From contig JAWWBX010000032.1 of NCBI GenBank assembly GCA_033720735.1, positions 1 to 22,957 on the forward strand: DNA of 22,957 bases, given 5' to 3'. Made by a program: the position numbers and the translations under genes. Position 1 is the first letter of the stretch. Every line of letters starts with the position of its first letter. Positions 1-7,530 of the stretch are shown here, in pieces. The stretch is from B8-G4 sp033720735. GTDB lineage: Bacteria > Bacteroidota > Bacteroidia > Chitinophagales > Saprospiraceae. A model generated the notes under the pieces. That model was not told the origin of the DNA. It searched no databases and saw only the letters and a list, made by a program, of their open reading frames with translations.

Positions 1-1
1 C

Positions 2-796
2 GGTGTTGAGTTTACCGTCAATGCCGATGTCGTCAGAGGTGGTGACTTTACCTGGAATGTCGGGTTCAACCTGGCCTTCAACAATAACGAGATCACCCAA
101 CTGGATGAGCCGTTTGTTGCCGGAACGCACGACCGTTTCTTCCGCACGGAGGGGCGCGAGTTCAATGAGTATCATGTGTATGAGTGGGCCGGTGTCAATC
201 CGGACGACGGGCGGCCATTGTTCTACACCGATGAGACCCGGACTGAGACCACGTCTGACATCGGTGAGGCCGAGCGCTTTTTTATCGGTAAATCCGGTAC
301 CCCTGACATGATCGGTGGCTTCAACACCCAGCTGGGATGGCGTGGTTTCTTTGCCGATGCCAACTTCGTCACAACCTGGAACAACTGGTTGTACGATGCG
401 ACGGCATGGGTGGTCCAGGGCGACGGTCGCTTTACTCCGCGTAGCCAGACACACCTGGTGCTTGATCGTTGGCGCCAGCCTGGCGATATCACCGATGTGC
501 CGCAGTTCCGCTGGGGTGGCAACCCGGGCAGTAACACCCAGGGATCGTCACGCTACATCTACGACGGGACGCACATTCGTTTGCGCAACCTGACGGTTGG
601 TTATAATCTGCCTACCGAACTGATCTCCAGATTGGACATGACCTCAGCACGCATTTACTTCCGCGGTACCAACATCTGGACCTGGACGCGTGATGAGAAC
701 CTGAACTACGACCCCGAAGCAGCGATCAACGGCTACATGGAGTCGACGATCCCCAATCTGAAGACGTTTGCCCTGGGTATTGATGTTGGATTTTAA
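2..796 (+). CDS. SusC/RagA-family TonB-dependent outer membrane transporter, C-terminal part (5' end outside window)
   Basis: The frame is open from the first full codon at base 2 to TAA at 794-796, giving the last 264 residues of a protein that would normally be about 1000 aa. The product alternates short beta strands and aromatic girdles, contains WAGVNPDDGRPLF and YIYDGTHIRLRNLTVGYNLP, both typical of the last strands of the SusC barrel, and ends in Gly-Phe, the usual C-terminal aromatic of an outer membrane barrel. In this family the barrel imports oligosaccharides or peptides across the outer membrane using TonB energy, with the SusD lipoprotein as lid. The SusD partner follows after 12 bp. 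The N-terminal carboxypeptidase-like domain, TonB box and plug are not in view, and nothing here identifies the substrate. The part seen is intact. Confidence 0.93.
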   Translation, partial: GVEFTVNADVVRGGDFTWNVGFNLAFNNNEITQLDEPFVAGTHDRFFRTEGREFNEYHVYEWAGVNPDDGRPLFYTDETRTETTSDIGEAERFFIGKSGTPDMIGGFNTQLGWRGFFADANFVTTWNNWLYDATAWVVQGDGRFTPRSQTHLVLDRWRQPGDITDVPQFRWGGNPGSNTQGSSRYIYDGTHIRLRNLTVGYNLPTELISRLDMTSARIYFRGTNIWTWTRDENLNYDPEAAINGYMESTIPNLKTFALGIDVGF

Positions 797-808
797 ACTG
801 GACGAATC

Positions 809-2224
809 ATGAAACACTTGAAATATTTCTTTCTCACAATATGCACCGTTGCGGTACTCTCCTGCGGCGAGGAGTTTCTGGATGTGAATCCCAGTGACTC
901 CCTGCCACCGGATGTGGCCGTTCAGACCGTGGATGATATCAGGACTGTGCTCCTCGGTGCTTACTCACAGCTGCAGAATTCGGATTACTACGGGCGGTAC
1001 TTTGTGCTGGTCCCGGATGTGATGTCGGATGATGTCAAGCAAAATTCACAGGCCAACCGGGCCAAGGACTGGGCCGAGTACAACGGCGGGGTGAATGATA
1101 TTCACGCCATTCCAGAAGAGATCTGGACGGAAGTCTATGAAGCGATCAACCGCGCTAATGTGGTGATCAATGCCAATGTAGAGGTGCCTGCCGCTGTGCA
1201 GGCAGACGCCGACCAGTTGGTCGGCGAGGCTTACGCTCTCAGAGCACTTGGGCACTTCGATCTCGTGCGGATCTATGGCCAGCACTACGGCTTTACGAGC
1301 GACAATAGCCATCCCGGCGTGCCGATCGTAACAGAATTTGATCCGGCGGCTGAGCCTGCCAGAAATTCGGTGGCGGAAGTCTACAATGCCGTCATCGCAG
1401 ACCTGAATACTGCGTTGGGATTGATGAACCAAAATCGCGGAACGGGCTTCTTTTCCCCAACCGCGGCGCGTGCGTTGCTCGCGCGGATCTACTTATATCA
1501 ATCTGACTGGAACAACGCCAAGACCATGGCAGACAATGTCATTGCCAATGCCGGAGGCCTGACGTCCAACGAGGACTATGTGGCACGCTGGAAGGACCGT
1601 GGCACCGGACCTGATGTCTTGTTTGAAGTGATCAACACCGATACGGATAATAATGGATCCAATGCCCTTGGCCGGATGTACATCAACGAAGGATATGGTG
1701 ACTACCTGCCTTCCGATGATGTGTACAATCTCATCGATCCGGAGGACGTCCGTATCGAACTGTTCAAGATTGACTCGACGATCGGCGGCGGTGACTTCGG
1801 ATACCGCCGTGTCGACAAGTATCCAGACCAGGAAGGCCGTGACAACACACCGGTACTCAGGTTGGCCGAGACCTATCTGATCCGCGCCGAAGCCAATGCC
1901 ATGCTCGGTAATGAAGCTGCGGCACGCGACGATCTGATGGCCGTGCGCAGCCGTGCCTGGCCGACGGCTCCTGCGGTCAACGCCTCAGGACAGGCACTCC
2001 TCGATGAGATCGAGCGCGAGAAGCGGATCGAGCTCATGTTTGAGGGGCACCGGTTATGGGAACTGATGCGGAAGAAGAAAGGGGTGATCCGCAACAACTG
2101 TACGGTCCCACCCGACCTGAATGGATGCGAGATCAACTATCCGGATCATCGCTTTGTGCTCCCGATCCCGAAGGAAGAGTTGAATGCGAATCCGAATATG
2201 ACGCAAAACGAAGGCTATAGTTAA
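809..2224 (+). CDS. SusD/RagB-family nutrient-binding outer membrane lipoprotein
   Basis: The 471-aa product starts with a short charged segment, a hydrophobic stretch and a lipobox ending at Cys19 (VLSC), so it should be a lipoprotein displayed at the cell surface. FLDVNPSD follows directly after the lipobox, as in many SusD proteins. The middle is helical and TPR-like (LVGEAYALRALGHFDLVRIYG). The C-terminal third has LAETYLIRAEANAM, EIEREKRIELMFEGHRLWEL and a closing FVLPIPKEELNANPN, all SusD family signatures. Length is normal for the family. The ATG at 809 is 12 bp after the SusC stop, so the two are one transcript, and a terminator follows 23 bp after the stop. The ligand is unknown: no glycoside hydrolase or other polysaccharide-degrading gene is seen next to the pair, so a carbohydrate role should not be assumed. 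Confidence 0.95.
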   Translation: MKHLKYFFLTICTVAVLSCGEEFLDVNPSDSLPPDVAVQTVDDIRTVLLGAYSQLQNSDYYGRYFVLVPDVMSDDVKQNSQANRAKDWAEYNGGVNDIHAIPEEIWTEVYEAINRANVVINANVEVPAAVQADADQLVGEAYALRALGHFDLVRIYGQHYGFTSDNSHPGVPIVTEFDPAAEPARNSVAEVYNAVIADLNTALGLMNQNRGTGFFSPTAARALLARIYLYQSDWNNAKTMADNVIANAGGLTSNEDYVARWKDRGTGPDVLFEVINTDTDNNGSNALGRMYINEGYGDYLPSDDVYNLIDPEDVRIELFKIDSTIGGGDFGYRRVDKYPDQEGRDNTPVLRLAETYLIRAEANAMLGNEAAARDDLMAVRSRAWPTAPAVNASGQALLDEIEREKRIELMFEGHRLWELMRKKKGVIRNNCTVPPDLNGCEINYPDHRFVLPIPKEELNANPNMTQNEGYS

Positions 2225-2247
2225 ACCTCTTAGCCAGTTCACCCTGG

Positions 2248-2281
2248 AAAAAAGGCCGTTCCGTTAGGGACGGCCTTTTTT
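2248..2281 (+). terminator. Rho-independent terminator after the SusC/SusD pair
   Basis: AAAAAAGGCCGT at 2248-2259 pairs with ACGGCCTTTTTT at 2270-2281. The GC-rich stem GGCCGT/ACGGCC can be extended inward by CC/GG with one bulged T, and it is followed by a T tract. The A-run on the 5' side also makes it usable on the other strand, but there is no minus-strand gene to its right to terminate. Confidence 0.88.
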
Positions 2282-2372
2282 GTTCCTTGCGCTGCTTCAT
2301 CCGCACGGTTGTGAACGAGGTATCGGGCAGACGGTGTCGTTGGTAGAGTAGGGCAGCACATCCTTCTAGGAC

Positions 2373-2405
2373 TTGCAGGGAAGTAGGGATGCATGGCTAT
2401 CTTCA
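2373..2405 (+). promoter_or_regulatory. Weak candidate Bacteroidota-type promoter for the serine hydrolase gene
   Basis: TATCTTCA at 2398-2405 resembles the -7 consensus TAnnTTTG (four of six fixed positions), and a TTG lies 22 bp upstream at 2373-2375. It would give a leader of about 20 nt ending in an AT-rich stretch before the ATG at 2428. The gene must have its own promoter because a strong terminator precedes it, but this assignment is only a guess. Confidence 0.3.
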
Positions 2406-2427
2406 GCAAAATTTCGTTTTTTAAGCT

Positions 2428-4080
2428 ATGAAGACTTGCCAGACTGCCCTCTTCACACTGATGCTAATAGGCACGATCCCATTGGCACTGCGTGCCCAGA
2501 CATCCTCTGAATACGCCAATATTCTGGCCGAATATTTTTCTGATGATGGACCTGGTGCCACCGCAATCGTGACCAAAGGTGACGAGGTCCTTTACCGTGG
2601 TGCAATCGGGAAAGCCAACCTGGAATTGGACGTCGATATGCGTCCGGACCATATCTTCAGAATTGGCTCGATCACCAAACAGTTTACTGCCGTTGCCATC
2701 CTGATGCTTCAGGAGCAGGGAAAGCTCATGGTTGATGATCCCATTACGCGGTTCCTGCCGGACTATCCGACGGACGGAACGACGATTACCATCGAGCATC
2801 TTCTAACCCATACATCAGGGATACAGTCCTACACCGACATTCACGGCTGGATGGCCACGGAAACGCGCAATGATCTGACGCTGGAGGAGTTGATCGCCGT
2901 CTTCAGGGACTTGCCCATGAATTTCAAGCCAGGTGAGGAATGGCGCTACAACAACTCCGGATATATCCTGCTCGGTGCGATCATCGAGGCTGCCAGTGGG
3001 ATGTCCTATGCCGATTTCATGCAGCAAAAAGTCTTCGATCCACTTGGCATGCACAGCACCGCTTATGACGAGCAGGGAAGGATTATTCCCAACCGGATAC
3101 CCGGCTACATGCCCGGCCCGGACGGGCCCCGTAATGCGGATTACCTGAGTATGACTCTCCCTCATGCAGCTGGTGCGCTGATCAGCAATGTCGATGATCT
3201 TGCCGTCTGGAACCGATCGCTTCATGCCGGAAAACTGGTGAGCAAAGAGACATTGGCGGCAGCGTTCAAGCCGTTCAATCTCAACGACGGATCAGACTCA
3301 GGCTATGGATATGGCTGGCAGATCAACAAGGTCGGACCGGCGCTGAGCTACGAGCACGGCGGTGGGATTCATGGGTTCCTGACTGAAGGCATCTACGTGC
3401 CAGGACACGATGTGTATGTGGCGGTCCTCTCAAACTGCAACTGCAATCCACCAGGCAATGCGGCGATCAGGATGGCTGCATTGGCAACCGGGCATTCGTA
3501 TGAGATCCGCGAGATCTCCATCGATCCGCAAGTACTTGAGGAGTATGTCGGTGTGTACGACATCGAAGATTCGGAAGACATGCGCGTCATCACTGTCGAG
3601 GATGGAACGGTATACTCCAAACGCGGGAGTGGGCCACGACAGCCTACCGTGCCCGTGGGCAAGGACAAGTTCATGTACCCGGCATCTTTTACATCACTGG
3701 AATTCGTGCGCGATGACAAGGGAGCGGTGATCGGCCAACTGGTGACACCCCGGTCGGGCAGGTCCGGCTATGCCGCCAAAACAGAAGAGGAGATCGTGAC
3801 ACGGGAGTCGGTGGACGTGGCCCCCGACATCCTCGCGCGCTATCCCGGGGACTACGAACTGATGCCCGGATTCATTCTGACCATTGCACTCGAAGACGGG
3901 GCGCTGGTCGGCACCGCAACGGGGCAGGGGAGTGTGACTATGTCAGCGGCTTCAGAAACCACGTTTTTCGCCGAGAATATCGGTGCCGAGGTGGAATTTG
4001 TGGTGAATGATGCAGGCGAGTGTGAAATGCTCATCCTGCGCCAGGGAGGGCAGAGAATTGAGGGGAAGCGGGTGAAATAG
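2428..4080 (+). CDS. Secreted serine hydrolase of the beta-lactamase / penicillin-binding-protein-like family with C-terminal extension
   Basis: The 550-aa product has a signal peptide (about residues 1-24, ending LRAQ), so it acts in the periplasm or outside. The catalytic fold carries the three class C-like motifs: SITK (nucleophile Ser81, Lys84), YNN (Tyr174, Asn176) and HGG at 310-312 in the place of KTG. Flanking phrases such as IFRIGSITKQFTAVAILML and IEHLLTHTSGI are usual for the family. Residues from about 360 to 550 form a beta-rich tail of the kind often found behind such domains (DUF3471-like lipocalin fold). Family members include esterases, D-aminopeptidases and peptidases, and true beta-lactamase activity is uncommon, so no resistance role is claimed. 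The gene is alone on its strand, between a terminator and a convergent NUDIX gene, so it is probably monocistronic. Confidence 0.92.
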   Translation: MKTCQTALFTLMLIGTIPLALRAQTSSEYANILAEYFSDDGPGATAIVTKGDEVLYRGAIGKANLELDVDMRPDHIFRIGSITKQFTAVAILMLQEQGKLMVDDPITRFLPDYPTDGTTITIEHLLTHTSGIQSYTDIHGWMATETRNDLTLEELIAVFRDLPMNFKPGEEWRYNNSGYILLGAIIEAASGMSYADFMQQKVFDPLGMHSTAYDEQGRIIPNRIPGYMPGPDGPRNADYLSMTLPHAAGALISNVDDLAVWNRSLHAGKLVSKETLAAAFKPFNLNDGSDSGYGYGWQINKVGPALSYEHGGGIHGFLTEGIYVPGHDVYVAVLSNCNCNPPGNAAIRMAALATGHSYEIREISIDPQVLEEYVGVYDIEDSEDMRVITVEDGTVYSKRGSGPRQPTVPVGKDKFMYPASFTSLEFVRDDKGAVIGQLVTPRSGRSGYAAKTEEEIVTRESVDVAPDILARYPGDYELMPGFILTIALEDGALVGTATGQGSVTMSAASETTFFAENIGAEVEFVVNDAGECEMLILRQGGQRIEGKRVK

Positions 4081-4087
4081 TCTGTGC

Positions 4088-4119
4088 GTGTTCACGTGTT
4101 CACGTGTTCATGTGTTCAT
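4088..4119. repeat. Four tandem 8-bp repeats between convergent genes
   Basis: GTGTTCAC occurs twice (4088-4095, 4096-4103), followed by two copies of the one-base variant GTGTTCAT (4104-4111, 4112-4119). The array starts 8 bp after the serine hydrolase stop, and its last unit contains the stop codon of the NUDIX gene on the minus strand (4116-4118). It contains CACGTG palindromes. No hairpin terminator is visible between the two genes. Confidence 0.9.
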
Positions 4120-4583
4120 GTGGTTTGGAGGGCATTCTCGAGTAAATCCACCAGTGTGGCCTGTCCTTTGTGCAGCTTTTCCCGGGCCTCACGCAGAGTG
4201 AACCATGCTGCTTTGTCGACTTCCGGAAACGTCCGGATCTGTCCAGATTGAGGGGGCCATTCTAGTTCAAATGTATTGCTGCGCAACTGAGTGGGATCGA
4301 AGTCGCCTTCGCAGGCGAAGGGATGTAACACCTTCCCACGGCTGATCTGCAGTACCGGGAGAGCTTGCATCGGGCACCCCGGAAGTTGTGCTCCGGTCTC
4401 CTCAGCAAATTCACGTCGTGCGGCGGTTTCCAGCGCTTCTCCGGGCATCACCTCGCCCTTTGGGATGGACCACGCGTGTACGTCTTTCCACATCCAGTAG
4501 GGGCCACCTGCGTGGACCAACAGGATCTGTAATTGGCGGGAACGCCGGCGATACAGTGCGATGCCGGCGGAAATCTTGGCCAT
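4116..4583 (-). CDS. NUDIX hydrolase (predicted NTP pyrophosphohydrolase, COG4119-like)
   Basis: The 155-aa cytoplasmic protein contains a perfect Nudix box: Gly43, five residues, Glu49, seven residues, then Arg57-Glu58-Phe59-x-Glu61-Glu62-x-Gly64-Ala65. The glutamates bind the metal used to cleave a nucleoside diphosphate linked to another group X. The N-terminus MAKISAGIALYRR and the segment AWSIPKGE before the box are typical of the small COG4119-like subgroup. The substrate cannot be read from sequence: dinucleoside polyphosphates, nucleotide sugars or oxidised nucleotides are all possible. It is the last gene of the minus-strand cluster, 31 bp after the small membrane protein, and its stop lies inside a tandem repeat shared with the end of the convergent gene. 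Confidence 0.94.
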   Translation of the reverse strand: MAKISAGIALYRRRSRQLQILLVHAGGPYWMWKDVHAWSIPKGEVMPGEALETAARREFAEETGAQLPGCPMQALPVLQISRGKVLHPFACEGDFDPTQLRSNTFELEWPPQSGQIRTFPEVDKAAWFTLREAREKLHKGQATLVDLLENALQTT

Positions 4584-4614
4584 AACCTGAAAGGGTCTGG
4601 GCTGGCGAGCCAGA

Positions 4615-4797
4615 CTACATTTGCTTGAGCGCTTTTACCAGGTATGTTCCGGCAAAGGGCAGAGCCACCCAAAAGAAACGGTCATTGAATACAAACAGTG
4701 CGATCATGGCAGCAAAGCTGAGAAAGAAAAAGATCCAGTCGGTTGACTTGAATTCTGTTTCCTTCATGCTGCCCCAGTCCATGCGTTGTTCTTCCAT
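4615..4797 (-). CDS. Small membrane protein with two predicted helices (60 aa)
   Basis: The product has an acidic N-terminus (MEEQRMDWGSMKE), a hydrophobic segment of about residues 22-37 (IFFFLSFAAMIALFVF), a short polar turn (NDR), a second segment of about 41-55 (FFWVALPFAGTYLVKA) and a short basic tail. This predicts an inner-membrane hairpin. I recognise no family. It is likely real because it sits between two co-directional genes with gaps of about 31 and 32 bp, has the hydropathy of a genuine small membrane protein, and no better frame covers the interval. Its role is unknown. Confidence 0.72.
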   Translation of the reverse strand: MEEQRMDWGSMKETEFKSTDWIFFFLSFAAMIALFVFNDRFFWVALPFAGTYLVKALKQM

Positions 4798-4829
4798 ATC
4801 GGTTGAGATGGTATCAGTTTTGAATTAAA

Positions 4830-5690
4830 CTATTCTTCTTCTTCAGTACCCGGGATGACGTCAGTCGGACTGAACCCTGCTGGCTTCTCGCCAGACGGGG
4901 TGTCTTCCGTATCGTCCTCGACCACAATGGCATCATCAATGATCTCATCGCCATCCCCATCCAGGTCTTCAAACCCCTTGACCGGCCCTGAGGCCTGTTC
5001 TTTGGTGGGTTCCGCATCCTTGATGATCTGCGGTTTGCCCATGGAGTAATCGCCTTCTGCATACTTCTCTGCCCGTGACCAGAAATCATCCTTGTTGTCA
5101 AGCAGGGATCCTTTCTCGCGCAGTTTTTCATTGTGCGAGGTATCCGCCCAACCGTCGCGGTTGGCGTCGATCGCATCGCGTTCTTTCTCAATCGTCTTGT
5201 CCAGGTCCTCGGCTTTCTCCAGCATCTCATCCATCTTTTCAGAGATCTTGTCACCGACCTTCCCGGCCATTTCCTTGGCCTTGTCAACGAGGTCGCCACC
5301 CTTGTCGATCACTTTTTCACCCACTTCTTCGGCCTTCTCCCAAACCTTGTCGCTCACATCAACGGCCTTGTCGACAATCTCGGCACCTTTCTCCCTGGCC
5401 TTCCCGAGTGTCTCAGACGTCTTGTCGGCGACCTGATCACCTTTTTCCTTCATCGTTTCGGTGGCCCGATCCTTTTTCTCCCAGACGTCGTCGACGAGAT
5501 CGGAGGCGTAGTCTTTAGCACGGCGTGCGGCATCTCCCGCCTTGGCGCCAAGGTCATCGGTGACCCCTTTGACCGTGTCGAACCCGTCAGAGGCGACATC
5601 TTTGACTTCATCACCAACCTTTTCAGCCGTCGACTTGGCTACGGCCTTTTTGGCCCAGAACAAGCGCTTGAGGTCACTCAGAAAACCCAT
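4830..5690 (-). CDS. LEA/apolipoprotein-like helical repeat protein with acidic tail and calcium-loop-like motifs
   Basis: The 286-aa product has a short hydrophobic start (MGFLSDLKRLFWAKK, not a convincing signal peptide). Residues about 20-172 are a long amphipathic helical region built from Lys/Glu/Asp/Ala units such as DKAKEMAGKVGDKISEK, in the style of LEA and apolipoprotein repeats. Two acidic loops follow: DANRDGWAD (175-183), matching the DxNxDGxxD pattern of EF-hand or thrombospondin-type calcium sites, and DLDGDGDEIIDD (242-253). The tail is disordered and acidic and ends in EEEE. Proteins of this composition often protect membranes or proteins under desiccation or osmotic stress, but that is inference and I recognise no exact family. 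The gene has its own consensus promoter inside the end of the upstream hydrolase gene, and the small membrane protein follows after 32 bp. Confidence 0.85.
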   Translation of the reverse strand: MGFLSDLKRLFWAKKAVAKSTAEKVGDEVKDVASDGFDTVKGVTDDLGAKAGDAARRAKDYASDLVDDVWEKKDRATETMKEKGDQVADKTSETLGKAREKGAEIVDKAVDVSDKVWEKAEEVGEKVIDKGGDLVDKAKEMAGKVGDKISEKMDEMLEKAEDLDKTIEKERDAIDANRDGWADTSHNEKLREKGSLLDNKDDFWSRAEKYAEGDYSMGKPQIIKDAEPTKEQASGPVKGFEDLDGDGDEIIDDAIVVEDDTEDTPSGEKPAGFSPTDVIPGTEEEE

Positions 5691-5727
5691 GGTACGTCGT
5701 ATTTAATGAATGGAATTGGCTGCGGCC

Positions 5728-5758
5728 CAAAACTACGACCATTTGGGCGTCATTTCAA
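5728..5758 (-). promoter_or_regulatory. Bacteroidota-type promoter for the LEA-like gene
   Basis: Read on the minus strand, TTG (5758-5756) is followed by a 20-bp spacer and then TAGTTTTG (5735-5728), an exact match to the -7 consensus TAnnTTTG with normal spacing. The 5' leader would be about 30 nt before the ATG at 5690. The -33 part overlaps the end of the alpha/beta hydrolase gene. Confidence 0.7.
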
Positions 5759-6424
5759 TTTTTTGCTCAACCATTTGGCACTTTCGAGGGCCAGCCTGTC
5801 CCTCATTTCCAGGTCGGTAACACCGGATCGCTTCAACATGTGAAATCCGTGATCGGCGCCTTCAAACATGCATAATCGTGCCCGTCGCAAATCCTTGCAA
5901 ACCTGCCGGATCAACGGCTCCTGGGCCAGGGTGTCGCGGGTTCCCTGCAAGAATAACATAGGGATCCGTACATCCTGCAAATGTGCCGCTCGCTCGAGAC
6001 CCGGTTTGCCTGGCGCATGAAGAGGAAAGCCGTAAAACACCAACGCAGAGACACCCGGATCCTCGTCTTTGGCAGCAACCTGGCTCAACATCCGTCCGCC
6101 GAAGGACTTGCCGCCACCGACCACCGGGATGCCCATGGGGTCAGCATAGTGATGTGCCCGATCAATCGCGGCACGGATGACCTGGTGTGCCACATTGGGG
6201 TAGTCTGGTCGCCCACCGCCGCGTTCCATGTAACGAAAGTTGAAGCGCAAAGATCCGATGTGATGCGATGCCAGGGCATCTGCCAACTGGCTCATGAAGA
6301 TGTGCTCCATGCCAGCTCCGGCCCCATGTGCCAGCACCATCAGGCACGTTGCAGAGGAGGGAAGGTCGATCAGTCCACTTACGGTATCATCCCCGGGGAG
6401 TCTGATCTTGATTCTTCTTGCCAT
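5750..6424 (-). CDS. Alpha/beta hydrolase, KANL3/Tex30 or dienelactone-hydrolase-like
   Basis: The 224-aa product has no signal peptide and should be cytoplasmic. It shows the hydrolase core in order: LMVLAHGAGAGMEH (oxyanion-hole region, 28-41), SLRFNFRYMERGGGRPD (58-74), the nucleophile elbow GGKSFGGR with Ser107, Asp164 in LQGTRDTLA and His192 in GADHGFH, giving a complete Ser-Asp-His triad. The HGAGAG and GGKSFGGR versions are characteristic of the KANL3/Tex30-like group of small bacterial hydrolases. The substrate is unknown; an esterase or acyl hydrolase is the usual guess. It is the first gene of the minus-strand cluster and is divergent from 6657-7439. The upstream region holds a palindrome at 6495-6511 that could control it. 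Confidence 0.9.
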   Translation of the reverse strand: MARRIKIRLPGDDTVSGLIDLPSSATCLMVLAHGAGAGMEHIFMSQLADALASHHIGSLRFNFRYMERGGGRPDYPNVAHQVIRAAIDRAHHYADPMGIPVVGGGKSFGGRMLSQVAAKDEDPGVSALVFYGFPLHAPGKPGLERAAHLQDVRIPMLFLQGTRDTLAQEPLIRQVCKDLRRARLCMFEGADHGFHMLKRSGVTDLEMRDRLALESAKWLSKKLK

Positions 6425-6494
6425 AAACAGGTGATTGCGTAGGTAGGAGGTGTGGCCCTGAGACAGTTCTGATTGCGATTGCCAGGTGATCGAA

Positions 6495-6511
6495 GTATTA
6501 TGTAATAATAC
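6495..6511. promoter_or_regulatory. 17-bp AT-rich palindrome in a divergent intergenic region (candidate operator)
   Basis: GTATTATGTAATAATAC is a perfect inverted repeat with 7-bp arms and a 3-base centre. It lies in the 232-bp gap between the minus-strand hydrolase (start 6424) and the plus-strand gene starting at 6657. The pure A/T arms capped by G/C resemble a transcription factor site more than a terminator, since there is no GC stem and no T tract. The rest of the gap (6425-6656) shows no other feature apart from TATCTTGC at 6632-6639, a poor -7 match 18 bp before the next gene. Confidence 0.45.
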
Positions 6512-6656
6512 GAGGGATCACGACAGGCAATCCAAGATGAAGATAAGCATTCATGGAAATTGAGCGAGATCCGCGCACGCAGCAAATCCCGGCACCTGGC
6601 CTTATCGATAAAGCCATTTTACACTTCTTCCTATCTTGCGTGGCTAAACGTAACGC

Positions 6657-7439
6657 ATGGCAAGTCAGCAAGAAATCACCAAGAAGATCAACGACCTGTT
6701 TACCTACCGCCGGATCCCGTACATGCTCAAGCTCGCGGGGATCCCGAAAGACAGCCCTTTTGTCAAACAGCTCATGGATCTGCAACAGGCCATCTACGCT
6801 CTCGATGAGTATCTGGAGGCAAATTGGCAGGTCAAGAAATCGGCGCTCGACAAACACTGGAAGGAGATCAACCGGCAGCTCAGGGCCTTCGGTCTCAATC
6901 GTTACCAGGTGGTTGCCTTTCGCAAAGACATCGAGCGCTACCAATCCTACGAATTGGAAATGAGGGATGGCAGGATGCCGACCAGACGTCCATTCAAAAC
7001 CACCTACGGCGCCAAGACTTGCGACGTGCGGCTGATACGCAAGCTGATCTATCATGAGGCACCGGATCTGAGCAAACGCATTCGTGAGACGGACTGGCGC
7101 CCCTACGACCTGATCACTGAGGTCAACGATGATATCAACGACGTCTATGAGGATCTGAGCAAGTACAATGGCAACCGTTTTCTGATCTCGCTACTCACGC
7201 GGGGCAAGGGTCGGACGCGCAGCGAATTCAGCGCCTTCCTGCGTGACACCGGAAAAGACGCAAGACTGCGCTTTAAGAAGCGTTCCGGAAAGGAGAATGA
7301 CGAACTCGCTGCATGGACGGCACGCCGGCTCGATCAGACCAGAGTGCTGCTCAAGAAACGACTTGGACAACCCAAGTTGTCAACTACCAAGACGGCGTTG
7401 ATCAAAGGCGTGATTCCCAAAGCACAACTGTTGCGGTAA
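6657..7439 (+). CDS. Protein of unknown family, basic and mostly helical (260 aa)
   Basis: I do not recognise this protein. It has no signal peptide or membrane segment, is rich in Arg and Lys, and reads as helical from residue 1 to about 85 (ITKKINDLFTYRRIPYMLKL, LDKHWKEINRQLRAFGLNRY). A conserved-looking core follows (TTYGAKTCDVRLIRKLIY, DWRPYDLITEVNDDINDVYEDL), and the tail is strongly basic (RFKKRSGKENDE, VLLKKRLGQPKL). The basic charge fits binding of nucleic acid or an acidic partner, but no motif shows this. The ATG at 6657 is the first in frame after an AT-rich stretch, with a possible weak -7 element 18 bp upstream. It is probably a single-gene unit: divergent from the hydrolase cluster and 91 bp before the next gene. 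Overlapping antisense frames do not look like proteins. Confidence 0.8.
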   Translation: MASQQEITKKINDLFTYRRIPYMLKLAGIPKDSPFVKQLMDLQQAIYALDEYLEANWQVKKSALDKHWKEINRQLRAFGLNRYQVVAFRKDIERYQSYELEMRDGRMPTRRPFKTTYGAKTCDVRLIRKLIYHEAPDLSKRIRETDWRPYDLITEVNDDINDVYEDLSKYNGNRFLISLLTRGKGRTRSEFSAFLRDTGKDARLRFKKRSGKENDELAAWTARRLDQTRVLLKKRLGQPKLSTTKTALIKGVIPKAQLLR

Positions 7440-7530
7440 GCTTCATTCTGGAACCTTCCCGGTAGTGCCGGACGTGTGTTTGCATCGGGCATTTCGTATT
7501 TTCACGGAAACCTGAAAATGACATCGTCCA

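Noticed and set aside
4088..4119. CRISPR-like array
   Set aside because: Units are 8 bp, directly adjacent and without spacers.
5075..5843. Long plus-strand open frames (147 and 236 aa) opposite the LEA-like gene
   Set aside because: They are mirror images of the repetitive Lys/Glu/Asp codons on the minus strand; their translations are Ser/Pro/Arg- or Leu/Phe-rich without domain pattern.
6495..6511. Terminator hairpin
   Set aside because: The arms are nearly all A/T with a 3-base loop and no T tract, and it lies between divergent starts where no terminator is needed.
6498..7055. Minus-strand open frame of 185 aa opposite the 260-aa gene
   Set aside because: It has no start context or protein-like pattern and runs through the divergent promoter region.
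7479..7504. Promoter TTTG / TATTTTCA before the Asp-box gene
   Set aside because: The spacer is only 14 bp and the -7 match is partial; not strong enough to annotate.
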